Virus record (IMG/VR): IMGVR_UViG_3300032291_002550
Span: 64,436-128,435 of that record
From: a virus
Length of the DNA stretch: 64,000 nucleotides
Strand: one strand, 5' to 3'
The position numbers were made by a program, and so were the translations under genes. The notes beneath the pieces were generated by a model. The model was not told the origin of the DNA. It made no database searches and saw only the letters and a list, made by a program, of their open reading frames with translations. This document shows, piece by piece, positions 50,351-57,006 of this stretch. How positions within the stretch are numbered: the first letter of the stretch is position 1; the number at the start of each line of letters is the position of its first letter.

Positions 50351-50572
50351 ATGAAAATAATTAGATATTGCAGTGAATGTAATGAGCTTATTCCAGAAGG
50401 AAGATTAAAAGCTAAGCCAGATGCAAAAACTTGTATTAAACATAGTAATACAATAAGATATTCTGGCAGAATGGTTGTTCATCATAAAACGGGTAATGAA
50501 ATTGAAATTTATAAAGACCCGAATACAGCAAAAGAAATGTTCAGATTAGATATAACAAAAGGAAGAAAATAA
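50351..50572 (+). CDS. Small protein with N-terminal Cys/His motif, 73 aa (leaderless)
   Basis: IIRYCSECNELIPEGRLKAK PDAKTCIKH has CxxC and a later C...H, the layout of DksA/TraR-type zinc fingers (C4/C2H2) in small phage proteins. C-terminus basic. Possibly RNA-polymerase-binding regulator by family resemblance. Confidence 0.55.
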   Translation: MKIIRYCSECNELIPEGRLKAKPDAKTCIKHSNTIRYSGRMVVHHKTGNEIEIYKDPNTAKEMFRLDITKGRK

Positions 50573-50574
50573 TT

Positions 50575-50907
50575 ATGGAAAATAAAAACAAAAATCAAAA
50601 CGGCAAGAAGCCTAACAAAACTAATTACTCGCGTATTGAGACATTACCGGGACAATTCCCGACTAATGCAGAAGGTCGTATTATGAGTAATATCGCATAT
50701 GGATATAAAGCTAGCGATTATTCATGGGAGAAGCTTTTCAAGAAGACTCCGGAAGAGCGCGCTAAAGCAAAGAAAGAAATTTCTAAGTATAAGAGCTTAA
50801 TGGCTGCATATTACGGGGCAGATTGGAGAAGCAGAAAGGGCGAAAAGGCAGTTATTAATGTGCCAATTAAAGTTAATAAGCAAACAATGTTATTTGAATT
50901 AATCTAA
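50575..50907 (+). CDS. Hypothetical protein, 110 aa
   Basis: Basic, Lys/Asn-rich N-terminus (MENKNKNQNGKKPNKTNYSR) and a central KASDYSWEKLFKKTPEERAK. Not recognised. Confidence 0.55.
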   Translation: MENKNKNQNGKKPNKTNYSRIETLPGQFPTNAEGRIMSNIAYGYKASDYSWEKLFKKTPEERAKAKKEISKYKSLMAAYYGADWRSRKGEKAVINVPIKVNKQTMLFELI

Positions 50908-50917
50908 TAAAAAATAT

Positions 50918-51193
50918 ATGTACTATACAGCAAGAGTAGTTGTCGAGTTTGAAACAGACAACGGTAAAATAAAAAAGGTAAGCGAAACTTATTTAGTAGA
51001 AGCTTCATCAGTAACCCATGCGGAATCAATTGTTCATAGAGAATTTTCTAAAGAACAAAGAGACTTTGAAGTTAAATCTGTAACTCAATCTAGATATTTA
51101 GATGTGTTTTTTGAAGATGCGACAAAGAATAGTAATAGAGTTGCAATTGATTCGCAAGATCGTAAACGTTCAGACGAATGGCCGGAAGAGTAA
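50918..51193 (+). CDS. Hypothetical protein, 91 aa
   Basis: YYTARVVVEFETDNGKIKKV SETYLVEASSVTHAESIVHR: the DUF4494-like pattern (EAxSVTEAExxV) found in many Bacteroidetes proteins. Overlaps the next gene by 16 nt. Confidence 0.65.
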   Translation: MYYTARVVVEFETDNGKIKKVSETYLVEASSVTHAESIVHREFSKEQRDFEVKSVTQSRYLDVFFEDATKNSNRVAIDSQDRKRSDEWPEE

Positions 51194-51483
51194 GAAAAAA
51201 CCATTACAAACTCGGACAAACAATTGTATTTATTTGGTCTGGCAAAAGACGTATGGGTGTAATTGAAGAACGCAGGCCAAAAAATAAAAAAATATTCTAT
51301 AACGTACGCGGCGATGATGGTAAGCTTTATGAAGGAATGTACGTTGATGATTCAGAAGTAGCAGCAATTCTTTCTTATGAAACTAGAATTGTTAATGAAT
51401 CAATGGAAAAGAAAAAATTATCTAAAACCGAACCGGAACTAGAAGAATTCGAAAGTTTAGATGATAATTTTGAAGATAACTAA
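51178..51483 (+). CDS. Hypothetical protein with KOW/SH3-like domain, 101 aa
   Basis: LGQTIVFIWSGKRRMGVIEE RRPKNKKIFYNVRGDDGKLY reads as an SH3-like beta barrel; acidic tail. Ends 16 nt before the tmRNA gene. Confidence 0.55.
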   Translation: MAGRVRKNHYKLGQTIVFIWSGKRRMGVIEERRPKNKKIFYNVRGDDGKLYEGMYVDDSEVAAILSYETRIVNESMEKKKLSKTEPELEEFESLDDNFEDN

Positions 51484-51485
51484 TA

Positions 51486-51499
51486 ATTATCTTTAATAT
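51486..51499 (+). promoter_or_regulatory. Promoter -7 element for tmRNA
   Basis: AATTATCTTTAATATG directly abuts the tmRNA 5' end, so TATCTTTA lies about 5 bases upstream of G1. The upstream TTG is at a suboptimal distance. Confidence 0.5.
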
Positions 51500-51857
51500 G
51501 GGGGTGAATGGATTTGACAGGAGTGGTCAGCCAATTAACGATTATGCGATGGGTGATATCTTACATCTAAATGAATATCAAAAACAAACGCAAACAAAAA
51601 CATCATTAGCCAAGATTCTAGGAATTTCGCTAATCAAGTAGAAGCAAAGATCATTTCTTTAGTTAGAAACGAATACGTAGCAATTGCAGCTTAGTAATAA
51701 GCAAAGAGTTTAATCAAACTTAAAATGATTTGGTGGTAGTTGACCTTAATCGGTTAGCCCGTTTGAAGCATTACAAATTAAAAGAAATGCAAATCAAGCA
51801 TATTAAAGTCGTTAGTAAGCAGCTAGCTGGACCGGGGTTCGAAACCCCGCACCTCCA
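51500..51857 (+). ncRNA. ssrA: tmRNA (ssrA)
   Basis: 358 nt. The 5' end GGGGGTGAATGGATTTGACA matches the tmRNA consensus and pairs with CACCTCC near the 3' end (7 bp). The T-arm CGGGG/CCCCG with loop TTCGAAA is perfect. The resume codon GCA is at 51590, exactly 90 nt from the 5' end as in E. coli. The tag frame begins ANKNIIS, runs 34 codons, and ends EYVAIAA before TAG TAA, longer than usual bacterial tags. Discriminator A51857, no encoded CCA. Phage tmRNA genes are uncommon; here it opens the RNA cluster. Confidence 0.9.
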
Positions 51858-51917
51858 CTTAGGTCCTTTTTTGAAATTGGGCAAAAATAAAAAATCTTTT
51901 AAAAAAAAATAAAAAAA

Positions 51918-51965
51918 GATTAGGAAATTTAAAATGTTTTTCTTATATTTAAGTATATTAAAAAA
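51918..51965 (+). promoter_or_regulatory. Bacteroidetes-type promoter (tandem 1)
   Basis: ATTAGGAAATTTAAAATG, then TTATATTTAAGTATATTAAA; first of two upstream of the large structured RNA. Confidence 0.65.
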
Positions 51966-52005
51966 TAAGAAATAAGTAAGAAAATAAAAAAATCTTTAAA
52001 AAAAT

Positions 52006-52060
52006 AAAAAAAAAGGTTGTTTATTTGAAATATTTATCTTATATTTAAGTATATTAGAAA
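52006..52060 (+). promoter_or_regulatory. Bacteroidetes-type promoter (tandem 2)
   Basis: AAAAGGTTGTTTATTTG, then TTATATTTAAGTATATTAGA; second tandem copy. Confidence 0.7.
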
Positions 52061-52061
52061 T

Positions 52062-52985
52062 TAAGAAAATAAGATTCGTTCTTTGAAAATATTATTATCC
52101 ATTTAATCATCTCCTTGAAAGCTTCGGTTGGATTGGAGAGGGTTAATAAATGATAATCGGTGGCATATAATCGTTAAATAAACTACGAAAGTAGTATAAA
52201 GTGAATTGGTTTGACTGAACCAGTTTGCGGTTCCGAAAGGAGCTTAAGTATGCAAGTGAGATATCATTAAACCTTTAGTATCGAGGGTAACACTATAGAG
52301 AATGTGGTTTAGTGACTAGCCTATGTGGGTAGGTTAGTTGAGTTCGGAAGAACAATAAAAATAACTCATAGAATATTTGCAAAAAATATACTTATCCAAG
52401 TATATTATTGCGTTATTCAATATAAGAGAAATCTTAAAACCGAAAGGTATGTAGATGTACAGGTGGTGCTGTTATTTACCTTATTTATAATCTACCAAGG
52501 TTATTTATTCGAAGAATTCTTAAAATATGAGGATGGGGACATCCTAGAGAGTAGTTAAGTATCTGCCCTGACAAAATTAGGGTTGGCTTATTGACAGGCC
52601 ACTACTTTCAATCATCCACAAGTCACAAACTTATTTGCATTATGATTGCAAAATCTAAAAATAAATAAGCAAAAGTGCTTGTCAGCTACGGACGAAAGAT
52701 GCCTACATAGTAATGAGTTGTTCATTGCCACTAAAGGTCGCAAGCCAATAGTGATTTTACGGAAAAGTTTATAGTCCCGCAAGGATTAATCAGGTCGGCA
52801 GATTTGAATAGATAGAGTAAATAGAGAGTAGTCCAAATAAATGTAGCTTAAAGAGTGGTTCACTTAAATAACCGGCATTGCTAGAATAGATTTCAAAAGA
52901 ATCTGGACAAATTGGGAAAACAAAATAATCCAATAAAAGATTTAGCATTTAAAGGTATAGTCTCAGCCTTATTTAAAATAAAATA
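52062..52985 (+). ncRNA. Candidate giant structured RNA (~0.9 kb), GOLLD/ROOL-like
   Basis: A long gene-free stretch behind two promoters and just before a tRNA. Many hairpins carry stable tetraloops: CTAC-GAAA-GTAG, GTTC-GGAA-GAAC, AGGATG-GGGA-CATCCT, ACC-GAAA-GGT, CC-GCAA-GG, a TTCG hairpin, plus CTAGCCT/AGGTTAG and CTTATTT/AAATAAG enclosing TTTGCA/TGCAAA. This density of GNRA loops is not expected by chance. Phage GOLLD and ROOL RNAs have this size and tRNA-side setting, but I cannot align their consensus, so family is open. A 77-aa frame inside (52325) is judged spurious. Confidence 0.7.
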
Positions 52986-52991
52986 TTAGAT

Positions 52992-53063
52992 TGCGGGTCG
53001 GAGAAATGGTAACTCATTGGGCTCATAACCCAAAGATCGCTGGTTCGATTCCAGCACCCGCAA
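52992..53063 (+). tRNA. tRNA-Met(CAT), initiator-like
   Basis: Acceptor TGCGGGT/ACCCGCA, T-arm GCTGG/CCAGC. Anticodon arm TTGGG-CTCATAA-CCCAA has the three G-C pairs of initiators, though 1-72 is a T-A pair rather than mismatched. Confidence 0.85.
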
Positions 53064-53116
53064 CAAATTTAACATTTCTGGAGTGAAAACTTAACCAGAG
53101 GCATATTTATTAATAT

Positions 53117-53239
53117 ATGAAATCGAATAACATACATACATTATCTATTAAAGGGTTTAGTAACCCCGTTAACGGCCAAGCTTATTGGACGCTAATGAAT
53201 GATGTTGAATGTGTACATAATCGAGGAATTCGTATATAA
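53117..53239 (+). CDS. Small hypothetical protein, 40 aa, within the RNA cluster
   Basis: MKSNNIHTLSIKGFSNPVNG QAYWTLMNDVECVHNRGIRI. Compact, plausible composition, followed by a terminator at 53279. Not recognised. Confidence 0.45.
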   Translation: MKSNNIHTLSIKGFSNPVNGQAYWTLMNDVECVHNRGIRI

Positions 53240-53278
53240 AAAAGAAAATAAAATTAACTTTTTTACATATTAATATTT

Positions 53279-53308
53279 AAACCTCGGACATAAAATCCGG
53301 GGTTTTTT
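53279..53308 (+). terminator. Terminator
   Basis: AACC.CGGA pairs with TCCG.GGTT, then TTTTTTATT. After the tRNA-Met/40-aa unit. Confidence 0.8.
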
Positions 53309-53533
53309 ATTGTATATGGGGGTTAAAGTTAATCGTATACGAGCTTTAATTAGTATTTAGATATAATATACCTAAATAAATTATAAGCGCTTATATGAGC
53401 CTTTAAAATGCTTTATATAAGTAATTGATTTATAATAAGATATAAAGTATTGAAAATCAATTAGAAAAAATAAAAAAAAGATTAGGAAATTTGAAATATT
53501 TTTCTTATCTTTATGTATAGGAAATTAATTAAT
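53309..53533. other. Intergenic region with promoter
   Basis: Carries CGTATACGAGC and GCGCTTATATGAGCC words and a TTGATTTATAATAAG segment, then the promoter (about 53480-53520) ATTAGGAAATTTG, TTATCTTTATGTATAGGAAA. No gene. Confidence 0.65.
53480..53521 (+). promoter_or_regulatory. Bacteroidetes-type promoter for the tRNA array
   Basis: ATTAGGAAATTTGAAATA then TTATCTTTATGTATAGGAAA; drives the array starting with tRNA-Phe. Confidence 0.75.
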
Positions 53534-53606
53534 GGGGTAGTAGCAAAAATGGTTTATGCGCTGGTCTGAAAAACCAGAGATATTGGATCGATACCAATCT
53601 ACCTCA
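53534..53606 (+). tRNA. tRNA-Phe(GAA)
   Basis: Acceptor GGGGTAG/CTACCTC; anticodon arm CTGGT-CTGAAAA-ACCAG; T-loop ATCGATA. Confidence 0.9.
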
Positions 53607-53617
53607 CAAAAAAATAT

Positions 53618-53689
53618 ACGGCGCAGCATTAGGATGCAGCAGGTCTCCAAAACCTCGCACAGAGATGGGTTCGATGCCCTCGCGCCGTG
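53618..53689 (+). tRNA. tRNA-Trp(CCA)
   Basis: Acceptor ACGGCGC/GCGCCGT; loop CTCCAAA; T-stem 3' side CCC with one bulge. Confidence 0.8.
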
Positions 53690-53770
53690 CAAAGATAACA
53701 TAGTAAGTAAGATAGTTACTTCGTTTTTGGATATGATAAAATACTATCTTCAATAATCTTGTTATTAATT

Positions 53771-53842
53771 TGGGATATAGCTCAGAGGTAGAGCGCTGAC
53801 CTGTTAAGTCAGATGTCGAGATTTCGAAATTCTCTATCCCAG
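53771..53842 (+). tRNA. tRNA-Asn(GTT)
   Basis: Acceptor TGGGATA/TATCCCA; anticodon loop CTGTTAA; D-arm GCTC/GAGC. Confidence 0.9.
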
Positions 53843-53853
53843 CAAATAAATAA

Positions 53854-53925
53854 GGGACGACGCCCAGGGTTGGTCAGACGGTCTGTAAAACCGAACTGCA
53901 TAGTGCTCGAGTCACTTCCGTCCCA
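53854..53925 (+). tRNA. tRNA-Tyr(GTA)
   Basis: Acceptor GGGACGA/CCGTCCC with one end mismatch; anticodon loop CTGTAAA within CGGT/ACCG. T-arm AGTG/CACT with CTCGAGT; weaker than its neighbours. Confidence 0.75.
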
Positions 53926-54013
53926 CAAAATTAAAATAAAATGAAACGAAAACCTTAAAGGTATGAGTTGCATCAAGGATGAGCTTATACGTAAAATTGA
54001 ATTAAATACAATA

Positions 54014-54090
54014 TGCGCTTGTAGCTCAGCTGGATAGATGCACTCGGCTTTTAACCGAGGGGTCGTTGGTTCGAACCCAACCAGGCGCAC
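54014..54090 (+). tRNA. tRNA-Lys(TTT)
   Basis: Acceptor TGCGCTT/AGGCGCA; loop CTTTTAA; D-arm GCTC...; T-loop TTCGAAC. Confidence 0.9.
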
Positions 54091-54098
54091 TAAGTAAT

Positions 54099-54171
54099 AC
54101 TCTTGTAGCTTAATTGGTAGAGTACCTGACTCTTAATCAGGGGGTTAAAGGTTCAAGTCCTTTCGGGAGTA
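54099..54171 (+). tRNA. tRNA-Lys(CTT)
   Basis: Acceptor ACTCTTG/CGGGAGT; anticodon arm CCTGA-CTCTTAA-TCAGG (anticodon CTT); T-arm AAAGG/CCTTT. Confidence 0.9.
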
Positions 54172-54206
54172 CAAATTTTAATTGTTATTTGACATATTGT
54201 AATAAA

Positions 54207-54282
54207 CAGGATCATGGTTGAATGGTTTACAATGCCGGCTTGTCACGCCGTGTGGTGCGGGTTCGAATCCCGTTGGTCCTGC
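54207..54282 (+). tRNA. tRNA-Asp(GTC)
   Basis: Acceptor CAGGATC/GGTCCTG; anticodon arm CCGGC-TTGTCAC-GCCGT region reads GTC; T-arm GCGGG/CCCGT. Confidence 0.85.
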
Positions 54283-54291
54283 AAAATAAAT

Positions 54292-54364
54292 AGCGTAGTA
54301 GCCTAATGGTTGAGGTACTTCATTTGGGATGAAGACGATGTCGGTTCGAGTCCGGTCTACGCTA
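54292..54364 (+). tRNA. tRNA-Pro(TGG)
   Basis: Acceptor AGCGTAG/CTACGCT; anticodon loop TTTGGGA; T-loop TTCGAGT. Confidence 0.9.
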
Positions 54365-54368
54365 CACA

Positions 54369-54487
54369 TGGGGGAGACGCAAAACAAAACATGTTTAAGC
54401 ATTCTCTAGAAATAGTAGTAAATAAACATCTACATCGCAATTAAATCGGAAATTAATCAGTGCCCTTAAGAAAGGCCTCCCCCACCA
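54369..54487 (+). ncRNA. Closed-stem RNA ending in CCA
   Basis: TGGGGGAG pairs with CTCCCCCA over 8 bp; the 3' strand continues to CCA (54485-54487). Inside: ATGTTTA/TAAACAT enclosing CTA-GAAA-TAG; ATTAA/TTAAT; and a GCC..GGC hairpin. It looks like a tRNA-ended or Y-RNA-sized (about 119 nt) structured RNA. No T-loop of the TTCRA type, so not a tRNA. Confidence 0.6.
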
Positions 54488-54533
54488 TATTAAACTAATT
54501 AGGCGAAGTTTTGAAAATTTAGGTAGCCTCCAT

Positions 54534-54605
54534 GCGGGTATAGCACAATGGTCAGTGCTCGGGTCTTCCAAACCTGAGATCTCAGTTCGAGTCTGAGTAT
54601 CCGCT
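54534..54605 (+). tRNA. tRNA-Gly(TCC)
   Basis: Acceptor GCGGGTA/TATCCGC; loop CTTCCAA; T-arm CTCAG/CTGAG. Confidence 0.9.
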
Positions 54606-54705
54606 CGCTTTCATGAATAAGTTAGCAGCATAAACAATTGACGGAATGCTGTAAGTCTTAATGACTTTGGAGACGCGAAGTACAGTAACGTCTCCTAAAT
54701 TTTTT
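54606..54705 (+). ncRNA. Hairpin spacer with terminator-like stem
   Basis: CAGCAT/ATGCTG, AAGTC/GACTT, then GGAGACG/CGTCTCC (54669-54695) followed by AAATTTTTT, a terminator-like end. Then tRNA-Ala starts within the last T-run. Confidence 0.6.
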
Positions 54706-54779
54706 GGGTCATTGGTGAAGTTGGCGATCACAGGAGTTTTGCAAACTTCAGTCTCGAGTTCGAAGCTCGAATGTATCCA
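54706..54779 (+). tRNA. tRNA-Ala(TGC)
   Basis: Acceptor GGGTCAT/ATG(T)ATCC with a bulged T and the G3-U70 pair of alanine identity. Anticodon arm GGAGT-TTTGCAA-ACTTC. T-arm TCGAG/CTCGA. Confidence 0.75.
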
Positions 54780-54781
54780 CG

Positions 54782-54813
54782 ATAGTGTTAAGGTGTACAC
54801 AAAAAAACACTAT
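54782..54813 (+). other. Strong hairpin between tRNAs
   Basis: ATAGTGTT pairs with AACACTAT (8 bp) and the loop contains a GTGTACAC palindrome. No U-run; processing or stability element. Confidence 0.6.
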
Positions 54814-54845
54814 TCCTCGAACTAATCGGAAGGTTAGTAAGATGA

Positions 54846-54918
54846 AGTCATAAAGTAATTAATGGTAATTATTCCGGACGGCCTTCGGAGGGTGTTGGTT
54901 CAATTCCAGCTATGACTG
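54846..54918 (+). tRNA. tRNA-like, anticodon GGC (Ala?) uncertain
   Basis: Acceptor AGTCATA/TATGACT and T-arm GTTGG/CCAGC with TTCAATT are perfect. The anticodon arm TCCGG-ACGGCCT-TCGGA pairs, but position 33 is C, not the universal U. D-arm weak. Confidence 0.55.
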
Positions 54919-54926
54919 CAAAAAAT

Positions 54927-55000
54927 GCCGAGTTGGTAGAGTTGGTTTCTTACGGAGCTCTCATAAGGCTTAGACAACAGTTCGAATCTGTTACTCGGTA
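54927..55000 (+). tRNA. tRNA(CAT), Met or Ile2
   Basis: Acceptor GCCGAGT/ACTCGGT (one G-U); loop CTCATAA; T-arm AACAG/CTGTT. Could be the Ile2 tRNA needing lysidine. Confidence 0.8.
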
Positions 55001-55060
55001 CAATATTCATTATTAAGTAATTATATTATATTAATAATCAATGAAATAATTTTAAAAAAA

Positions 55061-55096
55061 GATTAGGAAATTTGAAATATTTTTCTTATCTTTATG
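55061..55096 (+). promoter_or_regulatory. Bacteroidetes-type promoter
   Basis: ATTAGGAAATTTGAAATA, TTATCTTTATGTATAGG. Confidence 0.7.
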
Positions 55097-55142
55097 TATA
55101 GGAATTAAGAAATAAGATAATAAAATCTTTAAAAATAAATAA

Positions 55143-55192
55143 AAAAAAGGTTGTTTATTTGAAATATTTTTCTTATCTTTATGTATAGAAAA
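55143..55192 (+). promoter_or_regulatory. Bacteroidetes-type promoter
   Basis: AAAGGTTGTTTATTTG, TTATCTTTATGTATAG; second of a tandem pair. Confidence 0.7.
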
Positions 55193-55207
55193 AATTATTA
55201 ATTAAAT

Positions 55208-55279
55208 TCTCTCTTCGTCTAATTGGCAGGACAAATGGTTTTGAGCCATTGAATCGAGGTTCGAACCCTTGGGAGAGAA
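55208..55279 (+). tRNA. tRNA-Gln(TTG)
   Basis: Acceptor TCTCTCT/GGAGAGA; loop TTTTGAG; T-arm CGAGG/CCTTG. Confidence 0.85.
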
Positions 55280-55288
55280 CATTATATT

Positions 55289-55362
55289 GGACCTTTAGCT
55301 CAATTGGTTGGAGCAGCTCGCTCATAACGAGAAGGTTATAAGTTCGAGTCTTATATGGTCCA
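55289..55362 (+). tRNA. tRNA(CAT), Met
   Basis: Acceptor GGACCTT/ATGGTCC (one mismatch); anticodon arm CTCG-CTCATAA-CGAG; T-arm ATAAG/CTTAT. Confidence 0.85.
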
Positions 55363-55370
55363 CAAATAAC

Positions 55371-55481
55371 GGCATTGTCTTTGGGACAAATATAGTTTCA
55401 ATTATTATTAATATAAGTAATAAATTAGCTACTTATGAAAGTATTAATTATAGTGAATAGGGAAGTAGATGTATCTTAAGA
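55371..55481 (+). ncRNA. Structured spacer RNA
   Basis: TTGTC/GACAA hairpin, then a long stem ATTAATA...TATTAAT containing ATAAGTA/TACTTAT. No tRNA or gene. Confidence 0.5.
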
Positions 55482-55537
55482 AGGCATTGATGACCTGATA
55501 AAGTATATCAGTTGGGTTCGAAACCTAAAATGCTGTC
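55482..55537 (+). ncRNA. D-armless tRNA-like element
   Basis: GGCATT/AATGCT acceptor-like stem, one arm CTGAT-AAAGTAT-ATCAG, and T-arm TTGGG/CCTAA with TTCGAAA. The loop lacks U33, so a decoding role is unlikely. Confidence 0.5.
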
Positions 55538-55549
55538 AATAAAATAAAT

Positions 55550-55623
55550 GTTCCGTCGGACAAATTGGTTAAGTCGCCTCCCTTTCAAGGAGGAGATTGC
55601 GAGTTCAAATCTCGTACGGAATA
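55550..55623 (+). tRNA. tRNA-Glu(TTC)
   Basis: Acceptor GTTCCGT/ACGGAAT (one G-U); anticodon arm CCTCC-CTTTCAA-GGAGG; T-arm GCGAG/CTCGT. Confidence 0.9.
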
Positions 55624-55693
55624 CTATGATTAGGACACTGCAATGTCTATTTCAGAGCCAATAAAGTTTTCTTGCAGGTTAACTTAGTTGGTC

Positions 55694-55767
55694 GAAGCGT
55701 TGTTCTAGTCTGGTTCAAGGCACTCCCGTGGAAGGGTGAGACATAGGTTCGAATCCTATACGCTTTA
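55694..55767 (+). tRNA. tRNA-like with 8-nt anticodon loop (GTG?)
   Basis: Acceptor GAAGCGT/ACGCTTT, T-arm ATAGG/CCTAT with TTCGAAT. Anticodon stem CACTC/GGGTG encloses 8 nt (CCGTGGAA) without U33. Upstream bases AACTTAGTTGGTCG look like a stray D-arm. Confidence 0.5.
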
Positions 55768-55776
55768 CAAAAATAT

Positions 55777-55849
55777 GTCGATGTGGATGAATGGTTTAGT
55801 CACCAACCTGATAAGTTGGTCAATGTGAGTTCAAATCTCACCATCGATA
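55777..55849 (+). tRNA. tRNA-Ile(GAT)
   Basis: Acceptor GTCGATG/CATCGAT; loop CTGATAA; T-arm GTGAG/CTCAC. Confidence 0.9.
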
Positions 55850-55855
55850 CAATAA

Positions 55856-55929
55856 GCCTGATACGCACGAATGGTGGTGCACCTGATTTGTAACCAGGAA
55901 TAGAGTCGGTTCGATTCCGGCATTAGGCT
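55856..55929 (+). tRNA. tRNA-Thr(TGT)
   Basis: Acceptor GCCTGAT/ATTAGGC; loop TTTGTAA; T-arm GTCGG/CCGGC. Confidence 0.9.
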
Positions 55930-55930
55930 C

Positions 55931-56056
55931 AATATCGCCTTTACTAAGGAAATGCCGGTACAGTCCGTGCTATGTTAGGTAATTCTTTTGAACGTGAAAA
56001 AGAAGGAGATTAACATTGGTTGAGAATAAGACATAATGGTCTCACTTGACCGCCAC
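55931..56056 (+). ncRNA. Structured spacer RNA
   Basis: TTCTTTT/AAAAGAA hairpin and GAGA...TCTC pairing across 126 nt. No gene or tRNA seen. Confidence 0.45.
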
Positions 56057-56132
56057 AGTCGCTTCGCTTAGTTGGTTTTAAAGCGCCACTCTTACAAAGT
56101 GGAGATCATTGGTTCGAATCCAATAGTGACTA
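56057..56132 (+). tRNA. tRNA-Val(TAC)
   Basis: Acceptor AGTCGCT/AGTGACT; anticodon arm CCACT-CTTACAA-AGTGG; T-arm ATTGG/CCAAT. Confidence 0.9.
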
Positions 56133-56143
56133 CAAAAAATAAT

Positions 56144-56227
56144 GGAGAGTGTCCGGCTGGCGCGAGGAACTTGTCTTGAAAACAAGCGGGTGTAAAAGCT
56201 TCCGGGGTTCGAGTCCCTGACTCTCCG
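56144..56227 (+). tRNA. tRNA-Ser(TGA)
   Basis: Class II, acceptor GGAGAGT/ACTCTCC; anticodon arm CTTGT-CTTGAAA-ACAAG; long variable arm GGGT...TTCC. Confidence 0.9.
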
Positions 56228-56274
56228 CAATATGAAAAAAGTAAATGACTTCTATTAGGTAATCCTAATAGAAT

Positions 56275-56499
56275 ATGTCAAAAAATAGAAACAGAGCAAA
56301 ACTGAACAAAGCACAAAACGGTAATGAATATCGTAAAATTATGTTGAATATAGAATATCCAATATATTGGGATGAAGGATTATTATTTTATCCACAATAT
56401 AAAAGAGGATTCAAAAATTCAAATAGAAGTATATTACGTTACCAAATGAGAAAATACCGAACTTGGAAACATAATAGATTAAACCAATGGAAAGAATAG
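56275..56499 (+). CDS. Basic protein within the tRNA array, 74 aa
   Basis: Very Lys/Arg/Tyr-rich (MSKNRNRAKLNKAQNGNEYR; RYQMRKYRTWKHNRLNQWKE). A probable RNA-binding protein by charge. It overlaps the next gene by 13 nt. Confidence 0.6.
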   Translation: MSKNRNRAKLNKAQNGNEYRKIMLNIEYPIYWDEGLLFYPQYKRGFKNSNRSILRYQMRKYRTWKHNRLNQWKE

Positions 56500-56684
56500 C
56501 AGATGCACAAATAACTTTAATAAGAGAAACTCTTATAGGTAAAAAAATTAAAGTACGTGGAGTTATAGGCATTTGTGAATACTTTGGTTATAATGATTGG
56601 TTTCCTAACTGGAAGTTACAAGTAACAATTGGTAGAATGCCAATTCCTTATTTGGAACTTTCTGATATAGAGTTGGTAGATTAA
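56487..56684 (+). CDS. Hypothetical protein with SH3-like pattern, 65 aa
   Basis: LIRETLIGKKIKVRGVIGIC EYFGYNDWFPNWKLQVTIGR; small beta domain. Followed 8 nt later by tRNA-Cys. Confidence 0.55.
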   Translation: MERIADAQITLIRETLIGKKIKVRGVIGICEYFGYNDWFPNWKLQVTIGRMPIPYLELSDIELVD

Positions 56685-56692
56685 TATTTATC

Positions 56693-56765
56693 GGGCGTGT
56701 GTCTGAGTGGTTTAAGTGCCGGTCTGCAAAATCGTGCTACATTGGTTCAAATCCAATCGCGCCCT
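56693..56765 (+). tRNA. tRNA-Cys(GCA)
   Basis: Acceptor GGGCGTG/CGCGCCC; loop CTGCAAA; T-arm ATTGG/CCAAT. Confidence 0.9.
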
Positions 56766-56873
56766 CAATTTAAATGAAAATAAAGAGTAAATTAACTATA
56801 AGGCATTAGGGTAGTTAATAGAACATAAACCTTTACTAGTAAGTCAGAGCTCTGATAATACCTATACCGCAAT

Positions 56874-56964
56874 GGAGAAGTAATGTCATAATTGGTATTG
56901 CAGCTGTTTGCTAAACAGTTCATCGTCGAAAGAGGGTGTGTAGGTTCGAGTCCTATCTTCTCCG
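56874..56964 (+). tRNA. tRNA-Ser(GCT)
   Basis: Class II, acceptor GGAGAAG/CTTCTCC; anticodon arm GCTGT-TTGCTAA-ACAGT; T-arm GTAGG/CCTAT. Confidence 0.85.
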
Positions 56965-57006
56965 CAAAAAAATTAAGAATCGTCAATTAAAAATTGTACT
57001 AAGTTT

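Noticed and set aside
51730-51912. 60-aa frame in the tmRNA 3' part
   Set aside because: Overlaps the conserved tmRNA 3' domain and T-arm.
52325-52558. 77-aa frame inside the large structured RNA
   Set aside because: Composition is unusual, it overlaps several GNRA hairpins, and no promoter-leader arrangement fits it. Judged a chance frame.
53556-54402. Frames of 66-93 aa overlapping tRNAs on both strands
   Set aside because: They run through tRNA genes (for example text like VGFEPTTPRLK is the reverse of tRNA T-arms) and are not genes.
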